Shown here: positions 1 to 6,750 of the stretch, in pieces
How the letters are laid out: each line of letters opens with the position of its first letter
How positions within the stretch are numbered: the stretch's first letter is position 1
The notes under the pieces: generated by a model
The model's database searches: none
Told to the model about the DNA's origin: nothing
The model's input: only the letters and a program-made list of their open reading frames with translations
Program-made: the position numbers and the translations under genes
NCBI GenBank assembly: GCA_900757705.1
Contig: CAAEOW010000009.1
Coordinates: 1-28,052 of the forward strand
Direction of reading: 5' to 3'
Origin: an uncultured Collinsella sp.
Lineage (GTDB): Bacteria > Actinomycetota > Coriobacteriia > Coriobacteriales > Coriobacteriaceae
DNA: 28,052 nucleotides

Positions 1-339
1 CTTGGCGGCGTAAGCGAGCCGGCGCTGTACGGTTGCGGCTTTAAATATGGCAGGTGCCTGACGTGCATGGCCATTGGCGGCGCCGTCGGAGGCCTTGTTG
101 CAGCCGTGGGCCACGTTACGGCCTATACCATCGGCATGACAAATGTCCTCATGGTCATTGGCTTTGCCACGGGCGGCATCTCGAACCTGCTGTGGTGCTG
201 CGCTGCCGGAGGTGTGGCATTTACGGTGTCTGCGGCGCTGAGCTGCTGCTTTGGCGTGGTGCCGGCGAAGGGGCAGGCGGCAGAAGACGAAGCCGATTCA
301 CCCGAAACCTCGAAGAGCGTGGCCGAAGCAAGCGCGTAA
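1..339 (+). CDS. PTS system EIIC component, C-terminal part (5' cut by window edge)
   Basis: Frame 1 is open from the first base to the stop at 337-339, so this is the 3' end of a gene that begins outside the window. It starts with LGGVSEPALYG, the conserved glycine/glutamate loop of glucose/sucrose/beta-glucoside-type EIIC permeases, where the usual form is GITEPAIYG. Hydrophobic segments follow: an AIGGAVGGLVAAVGH stretch and two more helices before a polar tail rich in Glu, Ser and Ala. EIIC forms the membrane channel of a phosphoenolpyruvate-dependent sugar importer. The sugar cannot be told from this fragment; beta-glucosides, sucrose or trehalose are all possible. No EIIA domain is fused behind it. 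A terminator follows at 378-410. Confidence 0.8.
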   Translation, partial: LGGVSEPALYGCGFKYGRCLTCMAIGGAVGGLVAAVGHVTAYTIGMTNVLMVIGFATGGISNLLWCCAAGGVAFTVSAALSCCFGVVPAKGQAAEDEADSPETSKSVAEASA

Positions 340-377
340 ACCTGTGCGACACAAGGACGATTCCTTTGCCACATTCC

Positions 378-410
378 AAGGCCGTGGCCCGTGTGGGTTG
401 CGGCCTTTTT
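378..410 (+). terminator. Rho-independent terminator after the EIIC gene
   Basis: AAGGCCG (378-384) pairs with CGGCCTT (401-407), and the stem runs directly into TTTTT. It lies 40 bases after the EIIC stop codon. Confidence 0.75.
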
Positions 411-437
411 GTATCTGTGGGGCAAAGTGGCTACACT
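409..437 (+). promoter_or_regulatory. Possible promoter for the CDF transporter gene
   Basis: TTGTAT (409-414) and TACACT (432-437) are separated by 17 bases. This is a fair sigma-70-type match in the gap before the transporter, but the -35 overlaps the T tract of the preceding terminator. It was found by eye only. Confidence 0.3.
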
Positions 438-489
438 ACAATCCGTTTGAGCAATAGATATATAGATAGCACCGTGGGGGCGGATGTAG

Positions 490-1644
490 ATGGTCGAGTG
501 GATTGTTAAGCGCGCGCAGGGCGACCGTGCGCGCGTGGGCACGTTGACGGGCGTGGTGTGTATTCTCGCCAATGTGGCACTATGCGCTGCGAAGGGCGCA
601 ATTGGCGTGCTGTCGGGATCGGTTTCGATTGTGGCGGACGCCATGAACAACCTGTCCGATGCCAGCTCGAACATCGTGAGCGTGCTGGGCTTTAAGCTGG
701 CGAGCAAGCCGGCCGACCCCGAGCATCCTTACGGCCACGGTCGCTACGAGTATCTCTCGGGTCTGGTCGTGGCGGCACTCGTACTGTTGATCGGCCTTGA
801 GCTTATCAAGTCCTCGGTCGAGCGCGTCATCCACCCCGAACCTGTCGAGTTCTCGCTTGCCCTGGTGGCAGTCCTGGCACTTTCGATGGTTGTAAAGCTG
901 TGGATGGCGGCCCTCAACCAAAAGCTCGGTGACCGCATTGAGTCCGAGACGCTGCATGCGACCGCGCAGGATTCCAAGAACGATGTTCTTGCCACGGGCG
1001 CCGTACTGGCGTGCGCAATTGTTTCGCAAGTGACGGGCATCAACCTTGACGCATGGGTCGGCCTTGCCGTTGGTGCCTATATTGGCTGGAGCGGTTTTGA
1101 ACTCATCCAGGATACGGTGAGCCCGCTTTTGGGCCAGACGCCCGATCCTAAGCTGGTCAAGCACATTCGAGACAAGATCATGAGCTACCCCGGCGTTTTG
1201 GGCGTTCACGATTTGATGGTTCACGACTACGGCCCGGGCAGGAAGTTCGCAAGCGCTCACGCCGAGATGGCAGCCGAGGCCAGCCCGCTGAAAAGCCATG
1301 ACACGCTCGACAATATTGAGCAGGCGTTTAGGAACGAAGACGGCATGATTGTCACGCTCCATTACGACCCCATCGTGACCGATGACCCCAAGGTGGCGAG
1401 CATGCGTTTACGCATTAACACCATGGCTCAACAGATCGATAGCCGCCTCTCGATTCATGACCTACGCTGTGTGCCGGGTCCTACGCACACCAACGTGATC
1501 TTTGACTGCGTGCGACCCTCGGATCTGCAGATGAGTGCCGAAGACTTAAAGTACGCGCTGACACAACGGGTCGAATCGGAATATCCCAAGTCGATTGCCA
1601 AAATTACGATCGACGAAGACTACGTAGGGCATACCCACGAGTAA
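490..1644 (+). CDS. Cation diffusion facilitator (CDF) metal efflux transporter, probably Mn-type
   Basis: A 384-residue membrane protein of the CDF family, which exports divalent metal ions in exchange for protons. About six transmembrane helices lie in residues 20-210 and a cytoplasmic metal-binding domain spans about 215-300, followed by an extra C-terminal segment. The family motif HPYGHGRYEY is at 79-88. The transport site in TM2 reads D50-A-M-N53-N-L-S-D57, and in TM5 D161-S-K-N-D165. Aligned by hand to E. coli YiiP (D45/D49, H153/D157), the quartet becomes N53/D57 and D161/D165. An Asn-Asp plus Asp-Asp set is, as I recall, typical of manganese CDFs such as pneumococcal MntE rather than zinc exporters. 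The start is the ATG at 490. Family assignment is firm; metal choice is an inference. Confidence 0.88.
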   Translation: MVEWIVKRAQGDRARVGTLTGVVCILANVALCAAKGAIGVLSGSVSIVADAMNNLSDASSNIVSVLGFKLASKPADPEHPYGHGRYEYLSGLVVAALVLLIGLELIKSSVERVIHPEPVEFSLALVAVLALSMVVKLWMAALNQKLGDRIESETLHATAQDSKNDVLATGAVLACAIVSQVTGINLDAWVGLAVGAYIGWSGFELIQDTVSPLLGQTPDPKLVKHIRDKIMSYPGVLGVHDLMVHDYGPGRKFASAHAEMAAEASPLKSHDTLDNIEQAFRNEDGMIVTLHYDPIVTDDPKVASMRLRINTMAQQIDSRLSIHDLRCVPGPTHTNVIFDCVRPSDLQMSAEDLKYALTQRVESEYPKSIAKITIDEDYVGHTHE

Positions 1645-1683
1645 GGCTGTGCCGGCAAAGCAGGTTATGCAGAAGGGGAGAGC

Positions 1684-2304
1684 ATGAAGAAGCTGTATCT
1701 ACTCCGCCACGGTCAGACGGAGTTCAACGTCAAAAAGATGGTCCAGGGCCGCTGCGATTCTCCGTTGACCGACTTAGGCCGTCAGCAAGCCGGGATGGCA
1801 GCCGCATGGCTCAAAGTCCACAGCGTCGTTCCCGACAAAGTGGTCTCATCGCCCTTAGGCCGAGCTATGGACACGGCAAGTCTCGTCGCAACCGAACTCC
1901 TCGGCTCGGACGCAGCCGTCGAACCCTGCGAAGGCATCATCGAGCGCAGCTACGGTACCTTCGAAGAAGGCCCCCACGATGCCCTTCCCACCGACGTCTG
2001 GGATCCGGGCGAGGATTTGGTCCCCTTCGGAGGAGAAGGAAGCCGCGCGTTGCAAGAACGTATGGTAGGCACCCTCACCAATCTCATGGGCTCCGAGGGC
2101 ATCGAAACCCTCCTAGCAGTAAGCCACGGCAGCGCCAGCCGCCAATTCATCAAGGCTGCAGCCCCAGAGGGCTTCGAGCTCCCAGCAAAACTCCCCAACT
2201 GCGCCATCATGATCTTCGATTTTGACGATGCGCGAGAAGAGGACGATACGCTCAAATGCAAGTTCACCTTGCAGCAAATTGTGGATCCCCAACAAAGTAA
2301 TTAG
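1684..2304 (+). CDS. Histidine phosphatase superfamily protein (phosphoglycerate mutase-like)
   Basis: A 206-residue cytosolic protein of the histidine phosphatase (GpmB/CobC-like) superfamily, which transfers or removes phosphate through a phospho-histidine. The phosphate-binding motif LRHGQTEFN is at 7-15, with H9 the likely nucleophile. A second conserved histidine sits in VSHGSASR near residue 145. The substrate cannot be read from sequence: small phosphate esters, phosphoglycerate or cobalamin precursors are all known for this family. GAAGGGGAG lies just upstream of the ATG. The gene is 39 bases downstream of the CDF gene on the same strand and may be co-transcribed. The gap behind it contains the large inverted repeat at 2334-2510. 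Confidence 0.85.
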   Translation: MKKLYLLRHGQTEFNVKKMVQGRCDSPLTDLGRQQAGMAAAWLKVHSVVPDKVVSSPLGRAMDTASLVATELLGSDAAVEPCEGIIERSYGTFEEGPHDALPTDVWDPGEDLVPFGGEGSRALQERMVGTLTNLMGSEGIETLLAVSHGSASRQFIKAAAPEGFELPAKLPNCAIMIFDFDDAREEDDTLKCKFTLQQIVDPQQSN

Positions 2305-2333
2305 CCGAGCGAGCAAGGTTTAGCAGACATCAA

Positions 2334-2510
2334 CGTGGCGTTCCCAGTGTGCGGCGGAGGGGGCGGGCCCGAGACATATTAAGGTTGTCGCGAGTTCCGC
2401 ACGAACAGGAGAGCACTTAATGTGCTCTCCGTCGTGAGCAGGACTGTAGAGCAGCAACCTTAATATGTCTCGGGCCCGCCCCCTCCGCCGCACACTGGGA
2501 ACGTGCCACG
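2334..2510. repeat. Large perfect inverted repeat (49-bp arms) with nested hairpin
   Basis: Bases 2339-2387 are the exact reverse complement of 2455-2503, 49 of 49. After a 2-base offset a further 5 bp pair (2334-2338 with 2506-2510). The 67-base centre carries a second hairpin: GGAGAGCAC (2408-2416) with GTGCTCTCC (2422-2430), extended by CACGA/TCGTG (2400-2404/2432-2436). The arms are GC-rich with an AT-rich inner end. No T tract follows and no target-site duplication is evident. It could be a long RNA hairpin, a MITE-like relic or a recombination site; function unknown. Confidence 0.95.
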
Positions 2511-2552
2511 CACTTTACCTGCGTAAACAATGTGAGTGAAATATGAATCTCG

Positions 2553-2578
2553 ATGGATACGCCCGCAGCCGTGTATAC
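2553..2578 (+). promoter_or_regulatory. 26-nt element, copy 1 (upstream of rplC); possible promoter or regulator site
   Basis: This 26-nt stretch recurs with three mismatches at 4418-4443, ahead of rplB. It begins ATGGAYACGCCCG and ends CCGTGTATAC. Copy 1 continues as TATACT (2574-2579), a good -10 hexamer, though no convincing -35 lies 17 bases upstream. It sits 184 bases before rplC, leaving room for the structured leader at 2691-2742. Promoter, operator and RNA motif all remain possible. Confidence 0.5.
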
Positions 2579-2690
2579 TAAACAGCTGTGTGAAACCAGG
2601 GGAGTATTCTGGCTGGACAAAATGCCTGCTTAATAGGGTTGTCAGGTAGTCCGGGCGAAATACAAGGCTGGGGAGCACGTCGTGTAAGTA

Positions 2691-2742
2691 GTGGTCCTCT
2701 AGGGGCGTACGCTCGGTGGTGTACGCATTGTCCCAAGACCAC
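2691..2742 (+). promoter_or_regulatory. Stem-loop leader of the rplC block (candidate r-protein autoregulatory site)
   Basis: GTGGTC (2691-2696) pairs with GACCAC (2737-2742). Inside it, GGG (2702-2704) pairs with CCC (2732-2734) and GCGTAC (2705-2710) with GTACGC (2721-2726), closing a 10-base loop. The structure ends 20 bases before the rplC start. S10-operon leaders in other bacteria are bound by L4 to shut down the operon; whether this hairpin does so is untested. Confidence 0.45.
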
Positions 2743-2762
2743 GCGAGAGTTGGGATCATATC

Positions 2763-3383
2763 TTGATCAGCATGATTCTCGGCCGCAAGATTGGCATGAC
2801 CCAGGTTTGGGACGAGGACGATAACGTCGTTCCCGTCACGGTCATCCAGGCTGGCCCCTGCGCTGTCTCGCAGGTTAAAACTCAGGCAACCGACGGCTAT
2901 GACGCCGTCCAGATCGGTTTCGGCGACATCAAGGCCAAGAACGTGAACAAGCCCATGGCTGGTCACTTCGCCAAGGCTGGCGTCGAGCCTGTCCGCTTCC
3001 TTCGTGAGGTCCGCGTCGAGAACGGCGAGGAGCACAAGGTCGGCGAGGTCGTCACCGTCGCTGATTTCGCTGATGTCGAGAAGGTCGACGTCATCGGTAC
3101 CTCCAAGGGTAAGGGCTTCCAGGGTCGCATCAAGCGCTGGGGTCAGCGCCGCGGTCCTATGACGCATGGTTCTCACTTCCAGCGTCACCCCGGTTCTATC
3201 GGTCAGTGCGCCTATCCTGCGCGCGTCCTCAAGGGCGTCAGGATGGCCGGTCACATGGGTAACGAGCGCGTTACCGTCAAGAACCTTTCCGTTGTCCGCA
3301 TCGATGCCGAGCAGAACCTCATCTTGGTCAAGGGCGCTGTCCCGGGTGCCAAGAATGGTCTCGTCGCCATCCGTATGGCCTAA
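2763..3383 (+). CDS. rplC: 50S ribosomal protein L3 (uL3)
   Basis: A 206-residue L3 of normal length. It starts ILGRKIGMTQVWDE and contains the long internal loop GKGFQGRIKRWGQRRGPMTHGS that reaches toward the peptidyl transferase centre (shown here as residues of one conserved loop). L3 is an early-assembly 23S rRNA-binding protein. I prefer the TTG at 2763 as start: it gives the family-like N-terminus MISMILGRK and lies 7 bases after GGGA. The ATG at 2772 is the alternative and has no good ribosome binding site. In most bacteria rpsJ (S10) comes directly before rplC; here none is present in the upstream 450 bases. Confidence 0.97.
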   Translation: MISMILGRKIGMTQVWDEDDNVVPVTVIQAGPCAVSQVKTQATDGYDAVQIGFGDIKAKNVNKPMAGHFAKAGVEPVRFLREVRVENGEEHKVGEVVTVADFADVEKVDVIGTSKGKGFQGRIKRWGQRRGPMTHGSHFQRHPGSIGQCAYPARVLKGVRMAGHMGNERVTVKNLSVVRIDAEQNLILVKGAVPGAKNGLVAIRMA

Positions 3384-3429
3384 GGGCCCAGCCCATTTAG
3401 CCCAGCGTCATACCAAGGAGAACACTTAA

Positions 3430-4056
3430 ATGGCAAAGTTTGAAGTAAAGAACAGCGAGGGCAAGAAGGTCGCCGAGGCCGAGCTCGCCGCTGAGGTGTA
3501 CGGCATCGAGCCGAACATCCACGTTATGCACCACATCGTCAAGTGCCAGATGGCCTCTTGGCGTCAGGGCACCCAGTCTGCTAAGGGTCGCTCTGAGGTT
3601 TCCGGTGGCGGCAAGAAGCCTTGGCGTCAGAAGGGCACCGGCCGTGCCCGCCAGGGTTCCATCCGTGCTGCCCAGTGGCGTCACGGTGGCGTTGTCTTCG
3701 CCCCCAAGCCCCGTTCCTACGCTAAGCGTATGAACAACAAGGAGGTCAAGCTGGCTATGCGCTCCGCGCTGTCCGCCAAGCTGGCCGATGGCGAGCTCGT
3801 GCTCGTCGACGACTACGGCTTCGAGAAGCCTTCCACCAAGGCTGCCGTCGCCATGCTCAAGGCTCTCGGCCTTGAGGGCAAGCGTCTGACCATCATCGTT
3901 CGCGATGAGGACGTCAACGCCTACCTGTCGTTCCGCAACATTCCCAAGACGTTCATCATCACTGCCGACGAGGCCAACACCTACGATCTCGTCAACAACA
4001 ACGCTGTGCTGATGCCCGCCGACATCGCCGCTCACTTCGGGGAGGTGCTTGCTTAA
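3430..4056 (+). CDS. rplD: 50S ribosomal protein L4 (uL4)
   Basis: A 208-residue L4 with the conserved loop GGGKKPWRQKGTGRARQGSI around residues 58-77, which lines the peptide exit tunnel. The C-terminal part (DYGFEKPSTKAA onward) is the globular Rossmann-like domain. L4 is also the classic autoregulator of S10 operons, which gives interest to the hairpins ahead of this cluster. AAGGAGAACACTTAA precedes the ATG. The stop codon abuts the rplW start with no gap, which suggests coupled translation. Confidence 0.98.
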   Translation: MAKFEVKNSEGKKVAEAELAAEVYGIEPNIHVMHHIVKCQMASWRQGTQSAKGRSEVSGGGKKPWRQKGTGRARQGSIRAAQWRHGGVVFAPKPRSYAKRMNNKEVKLAMRSALSAKLADGELVLVDDYGFEKPSTKAAVAMLKALGLEGKRLTIIVRDEDVNAYLSFRNIPKTFIITADEANTYDLVNNNAVLMPADIAAHFGEVLA

Positions 4057-4344
4057 ATGACCGCCCACGAGATCATCATCCGTCCGATCGTGTCCGAGCG
4101 TTCCTTCTCCGGTATGGAGCAGAACAAGTACACGTTCGAGGTCGCCAAGGATGCTAACAAGTATCAGATCAAGGATGCCGTCGAGGAGATCTTCGGCGTC
4201 AAGGTCGTTCGCGTGAACACCCTGACGGTCAAGCCCAAGACCAAGCGCGTGCGCTATGTCGCCGGCAAGACCCGTTCTTGGAAGAAGGCCATCGTCACGC
4301 TGGCCGAGGGCGACACCATCGAGGTCTTTGGCAACCAGGCCTAA
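4057..4344 (+). CDS. rplW: 50S ribosomal protein L23 (uL23)
   Basis: A 95-residue L23 of usual size: IIRPIVSERSF near the start, then NKYTFEV and KVVRVNTLTVKPKTKRVR. It sits at the tunnel exit and docks trigger factor and SRP. It starts at the base after the rplD stop. A 179-base gap follows before rplB, whereas rplW and rplB are normally almost adjacent. That gap holds two hairpins and the second copy of the 26-nt element, so rplW probably ends the first transcriptional block or marks an attenuation point. Confidence 0.98.
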   Translation: MTAHEIIIRPIVSERSFSGMEQNKYTFEVAKDANKYQIKDAVEEIFGVKVVRVNTLTVKPKTKRVRYVAGKTRSWKKAIVTLAEGDTIEVFGNQA

Positions 4345-4361
4345 GACTCGCTGCTGTTGAG

Positions 4362-4399
4362 TGAGCTCATGCCTCCCAAAAAGGGGAGGCGGGAGCTCA
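4362..4399 (+). terminator. Strong hairpin between rplW and rplB; weak terminator or attenuator
   Basis: TGAGCTC (4362-4368) pairs with GAGCTCA (4393-4399), and GCCTCCC (4371-4377) with GGGAGGC (4384-4390), leaving an A-rich 6-base loop. Only AAGGTTTTGG follows, so the T tract is poor. Partial termination or RNA processing fits better than full termination. Confidence 0.5.
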
Positions 4400-4417
4400 A
4401 GGTTTTGGCCGTATAAA

Positions 4418-4443
4418 ATGGACACGCCCGGAACCGTGTATAC
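4418..4443 (+). promoter_or_regulatory. 26-nt element, copy 2 (upstream of rplB)
   Basis: Twenty-three of 26 bases match copy 1 at 2553-2578. It lies 80 bases before the rplB start and just after the hairpin at 4362-4399, so it may begin a second transcription unit. The bases just before it, GGCCGTATAAA (4407-4417), also occur in the rplN leader at 7808-7818. Confidence 0.5.
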
Positions 4444-4452
4444 GTCCGGTGT

Positions 4453-4493
4453 CATCGCACCCGAGGCAGAACCTCGAATCCCTGTCTGCGATG
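4453..4493 (+). promoter_or_regulatory. rplB leader stem-loop
   Basis: CATCGCA (4453-4459) pairs with TGCGATG (4487-4493) and encloses a second hairpin, CGAGG (4462-4466) with CCTCG (4472-4476). It lies 30 bases before the rplB ATG and is a candidate site for translational feedback. No protein partner can be named. Confidence 0.4.
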
Positions 4494-4523
4494 GCTAACG
4501 GATTCCTATTGAAAGGGATTGTA

Positions 4524-5354
4524 ATGGCTGTAAAGCACCTTAAGCCGACCTCCGCTGGTAGGCGTTGGCAGACGATCTCCGACTTCTCCGAGATCACCTG
4601 CACCAAGCCCGAGAAGTCTCTTCTCGAGCCCCTGCCCAAGAAGGCCGGTCGTAACAACAACGGCCGCATCACCACCCGCCACCAGGGCGGCGGCGTGAAG
4701 CGTCGTTACCGTGTGATCGACTTCAAGCGCAACAAGGACGGCGTGCCCGCCAAGGTTGCCACGATCGAGTACGATCCGAACCGTTCCGCTCGCATCGCTC
4801 TGCTGCACTACGCTGACGGTGAGAAGCGCTACATCCTGGCCCCCAAGGGCCTCGAGGTCGGTCAGACCATCATGTCCGGTTCTGACGCCGACATCAAGCC
4901 GGGCAACGCTCTGCCTCTCGCCGACATCCCCGTCGGTACGCTCATCCACGCCGTCGAGTTCCAGCCGGGCAAGGGCGCTGCTATCGCCCGTTCCGCCGGT
5001 AACTCCTGCCAGCTGATGGGTAAGGAGGGCAAGTACGCTATCGTCCGTATGCCTTCCTCCGAGATGCGCCGCATCCTCGTTACCTGCCGCGCCACCGTCG
5101 GTGAGGTCGGCAACGCCGATCACGCCAACATCGTCATCGGCAAGGCCGGCCGTAAGCGTCACATGAACGTGCGCCCGACCGTCCGCGGTACCGTCATGAA
5201 CCCTGTCGACCACCCGCACGGCGGTGGCGAGGGCAAGAACCACACCTCTGGTCGTCCCTCCGTTACCCCCTGGGGTAAGCCGACGAAGGGCCTTCGTACG
5301 CGCAAGAAGAAGAAGGTCTCGAACCAGCACATCATTCGTCGCCGTAAGAAGTAA
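4524..5354 (+). CDS. rplB: 50S ribosomal protein L2 (uL2)
   Basis: A 276-residue L2 starting MAVKHLKPTSAGRRWQ at the ATG at 4524, preceded by GAAAGGG at 4511-4517. The open frame continues 25 codons upstream to a GTG at 4449, but those codons form the leader hairpin and do not resemble L2. The protein has the OB-fold and SH3-like RNA-binding domains and the C-terminal NPVDHPHGGGEGK motif that reaches the peptidyl transferase centre. It opens the second block of the cluster. Confidence 0.98.
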   Translation: MAVKHLKPTSAGRRWQTISDFSEITCTKPEKSLLEPLPKKAGRNNNGRITTRHQGGGVKRRYRVIDFKRNKDGVPAKVATIEYDPNRSARIALLHYADGEKRYILAPKGLEVGQTIMSGSDADIKPGNALPLADIPVGTLIHAVEFQPGKGAAIARSAGNSCQLMGKEGKYAIVRMPSSEMRRILVTCRATVGEVGNADHANIVIGKAGRKRHMNVRPTVRGTVMNPVDHPHGGGEGKNHTSGRPSVTPWGKPTKGLRTRKKKKVSNQHIIRRRKK

Positions 5355-5386
5355 TTTCGGATACCGAGTTTTAGGAGAAAGCACTT

Positions 5387-5647
5387 ATGAGCAGAAGTCT
5401 CAAAAAGGGCCCGTTCGTGGAGACTCGCCTTCTCTCGCGTATCACCGCGATGAACGAGGCTGGCAAGAAGGACGTCGTGAAGACCTGGTCCCGCGCGTCC
5501 ACCATCTTCCCCGAGATGGTTGGTCACACCATCGCCGTCCACGACGGCCGCAAGCATGTGCCCGTGTATGTTACCGAGTCCATGGTTGGTCACAAGCTCG
5601 GCGAGTTCGCGCCGACTCGTACGTTCCGTGGCCACAAGGCCAAATAG
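5387..5647 (+). CDS. rpsS: 30S ribosomal protein S19 (uS19)
   Basis: An 86-residue S19: MSRSLKKGPFVE at the start, then RASTIFPEMVGHTIAVHDG and VTESMVGHKLGEFAPTRTF. It binds the 16S head together with S13. It is a little shorter than the usual 92 residues but ends with the normal RGHKAK tail. TTTTAGGAGAAAGC lies before the ATG. It follows rplB after 32 bases and precedes rplV by 14. Confidence 0.98.
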   Translation: MSRSLKKGPFVETRLLSRITAMNEAGKKDVVKTWSRASTIFPEMVGHTIAVHDGRKHVPVYVTESMVGHKLGEFAPTRTFRGHKAK

Positions 5648-5661
5648 GGGGTTAACCGTAA

Positions 5662-6033
5662 ATGGCAACTAAGTCTATTGAAACTGAGGCCACCGAGGTT
5701 CGCGCCGTCGCTAAGTACGTGCGTGTTTCCCCCAGCAAGGCCCGCCTGGTGGTCGATCTGATCCGCCGCAAGCCTGTCGCTCAGGCCTTCGACATCCTCC
5801 ACTTCTGCGACCGCGCCGTCGCCGTGGATGTCGAGAAGGTTCTCCGTTCCGCCGTTGCGAACGCCGAGAACAACAACGGTCTGCGTGCCGACAACCTGGT
5901 TGTCGCCGCTGCCTATGTTGACGAGGGTCCGACGCTTAAGCGCATCCGTCCCCGCGCCAAGGGTTCCGCTTCTCGCATTCTGAAGCGTACTTCCCACATC
6001 ACCGTCGTCGTTGCTCCTCGAAAGGAGGCGTAA
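5662..6033 (+). CDS. rplV: 50S ribosomal protein L22 (uL22)
   Basis: A 123-residue L22, slightly longer than the 110-residue E. coli form because of an N-terminal extension rich in Thr and Glu. The core is typical: AKYVRVSPSKARLVVDLIR and the tunnel hairpin segment KRIRPRAKGSASRILKR, where macrolide-resistance changes are known in other species. The C-terminal end HITVVVAPRKEA is normal. Six bases separate it from rpsC. Confidence 0.97.
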   Translation: MATKSIETEATEVRAVAKYVRVSPSKARLVVDLIRRKPVAQAFDILHFCDRAVAVDVEKVLRSAVANAENNNGLRADNLVVAAAYVDEGPTLKRIRPRAKGSASRILKRTSHITVVVAPRKEA

Positions 6034-6039
6034 AGCTGT

Positions 6040-6750
6040 ATGGGTCAGAAAGTCTACCCCACCGGCTTCCGTCTTGGCATCACCGAGAACTGGCGCTCCC
6101 GCTGGTTCGCAGAGAAGGATTACGCTAAGACCCTCGGTAACGATCTCGAGATCCGCAAGTACCTCGAGAAGCGTCTTTCCCGCGCAGCTGTCTCCCGCGT
6201 CGAGATCGAGCGCGCTGGCGACAAGGTGAAGGTCATCATCCTCACCGCTCGCCCCGGCGTTGTCATCGGTAAGAAGGGTGCCGAGATCGATACCCTCCGC
6301 ACCGAGCTCGAGAAGGTCGCTGGCGTCTCCAAGGGCCAGCTCTCCGTCGACGTTGTCGAGATCAAGCGCCCCGAGCTCGACGCCAACCTCGTTGCTCAGT
6401 CTATCGCCGAGCAGCTCGAGGGCCGCGTTGCCTTCCGTCGCGCTATGCGTAAGGCTGTCCAGTCCGCCCGCAAGGCCGGCGCTAAGGGCATCCGTATCCA
6501 GTGCTCCGGTCGTCTCGGCGGTGCCGAGATGGGCCGTCGTGAGTGGTACCGCGAGGGTCGCGTGCCTCTGCACACCCTCCGTGCCAAGATCGACTACGGC
6601 ACGGCCGTCGCCAGCACCACCATGGGCGCTTGCGGCGTGAAGGTCTGGATCTACCTGGGCGAGAAGCTCCCGGGCCAGCCTGTTCCCAACCCTGCACTCG
6701 AGGGCTCTTCCCGTCCTCGTCGTCGTAACTCCGAGAGGAGGGGTCAGTAG
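6040..6750 (+). CDS. rpsC: 30S ribosomal protein S3 (uS3)
   Basis: A 236-residue S3: MGQKVYPTGFRLGI at the N-terminus, a type II KH domain with the GKKG loop at 77-80, and the C-terminal S3 domain (RRAMRKAVQSARKAGAKGI, then GRLGGAEMGRREWYREGRVP). It forms part of the mRNA entry site. The tail is basic and serine/arginine-rich. Its stop codon overlaps the rplP start by one base. Confidence 0.98.
   Translation: MGQKVYPTGFRLGITENWRSRWFAEKDYAKTLGNDLEIRKYLEKRLSRAAVSRVEIERAGDKVKVIILTARPGVVIGKKGAEIDTLRTELEKVAGVSKGQLSVDVVEIKRPELDANLVAQSIAEQLEGRVAFRRAMRKAVQSARKAGAKGIRIQCSGRLGGAEMGRREWYREGRVPLHTLRAKIDYGTAVASTTMGACGVKVWIYLGEKLPGQPVPNPALEGSSRPRRRNSERRGQ

Noticed and set aside
54..707. Frames of 151 and 194 codons overlapping the EIIC end and the CDF start
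   Set aside because: Shadows of the two real genes that cross a terminator.
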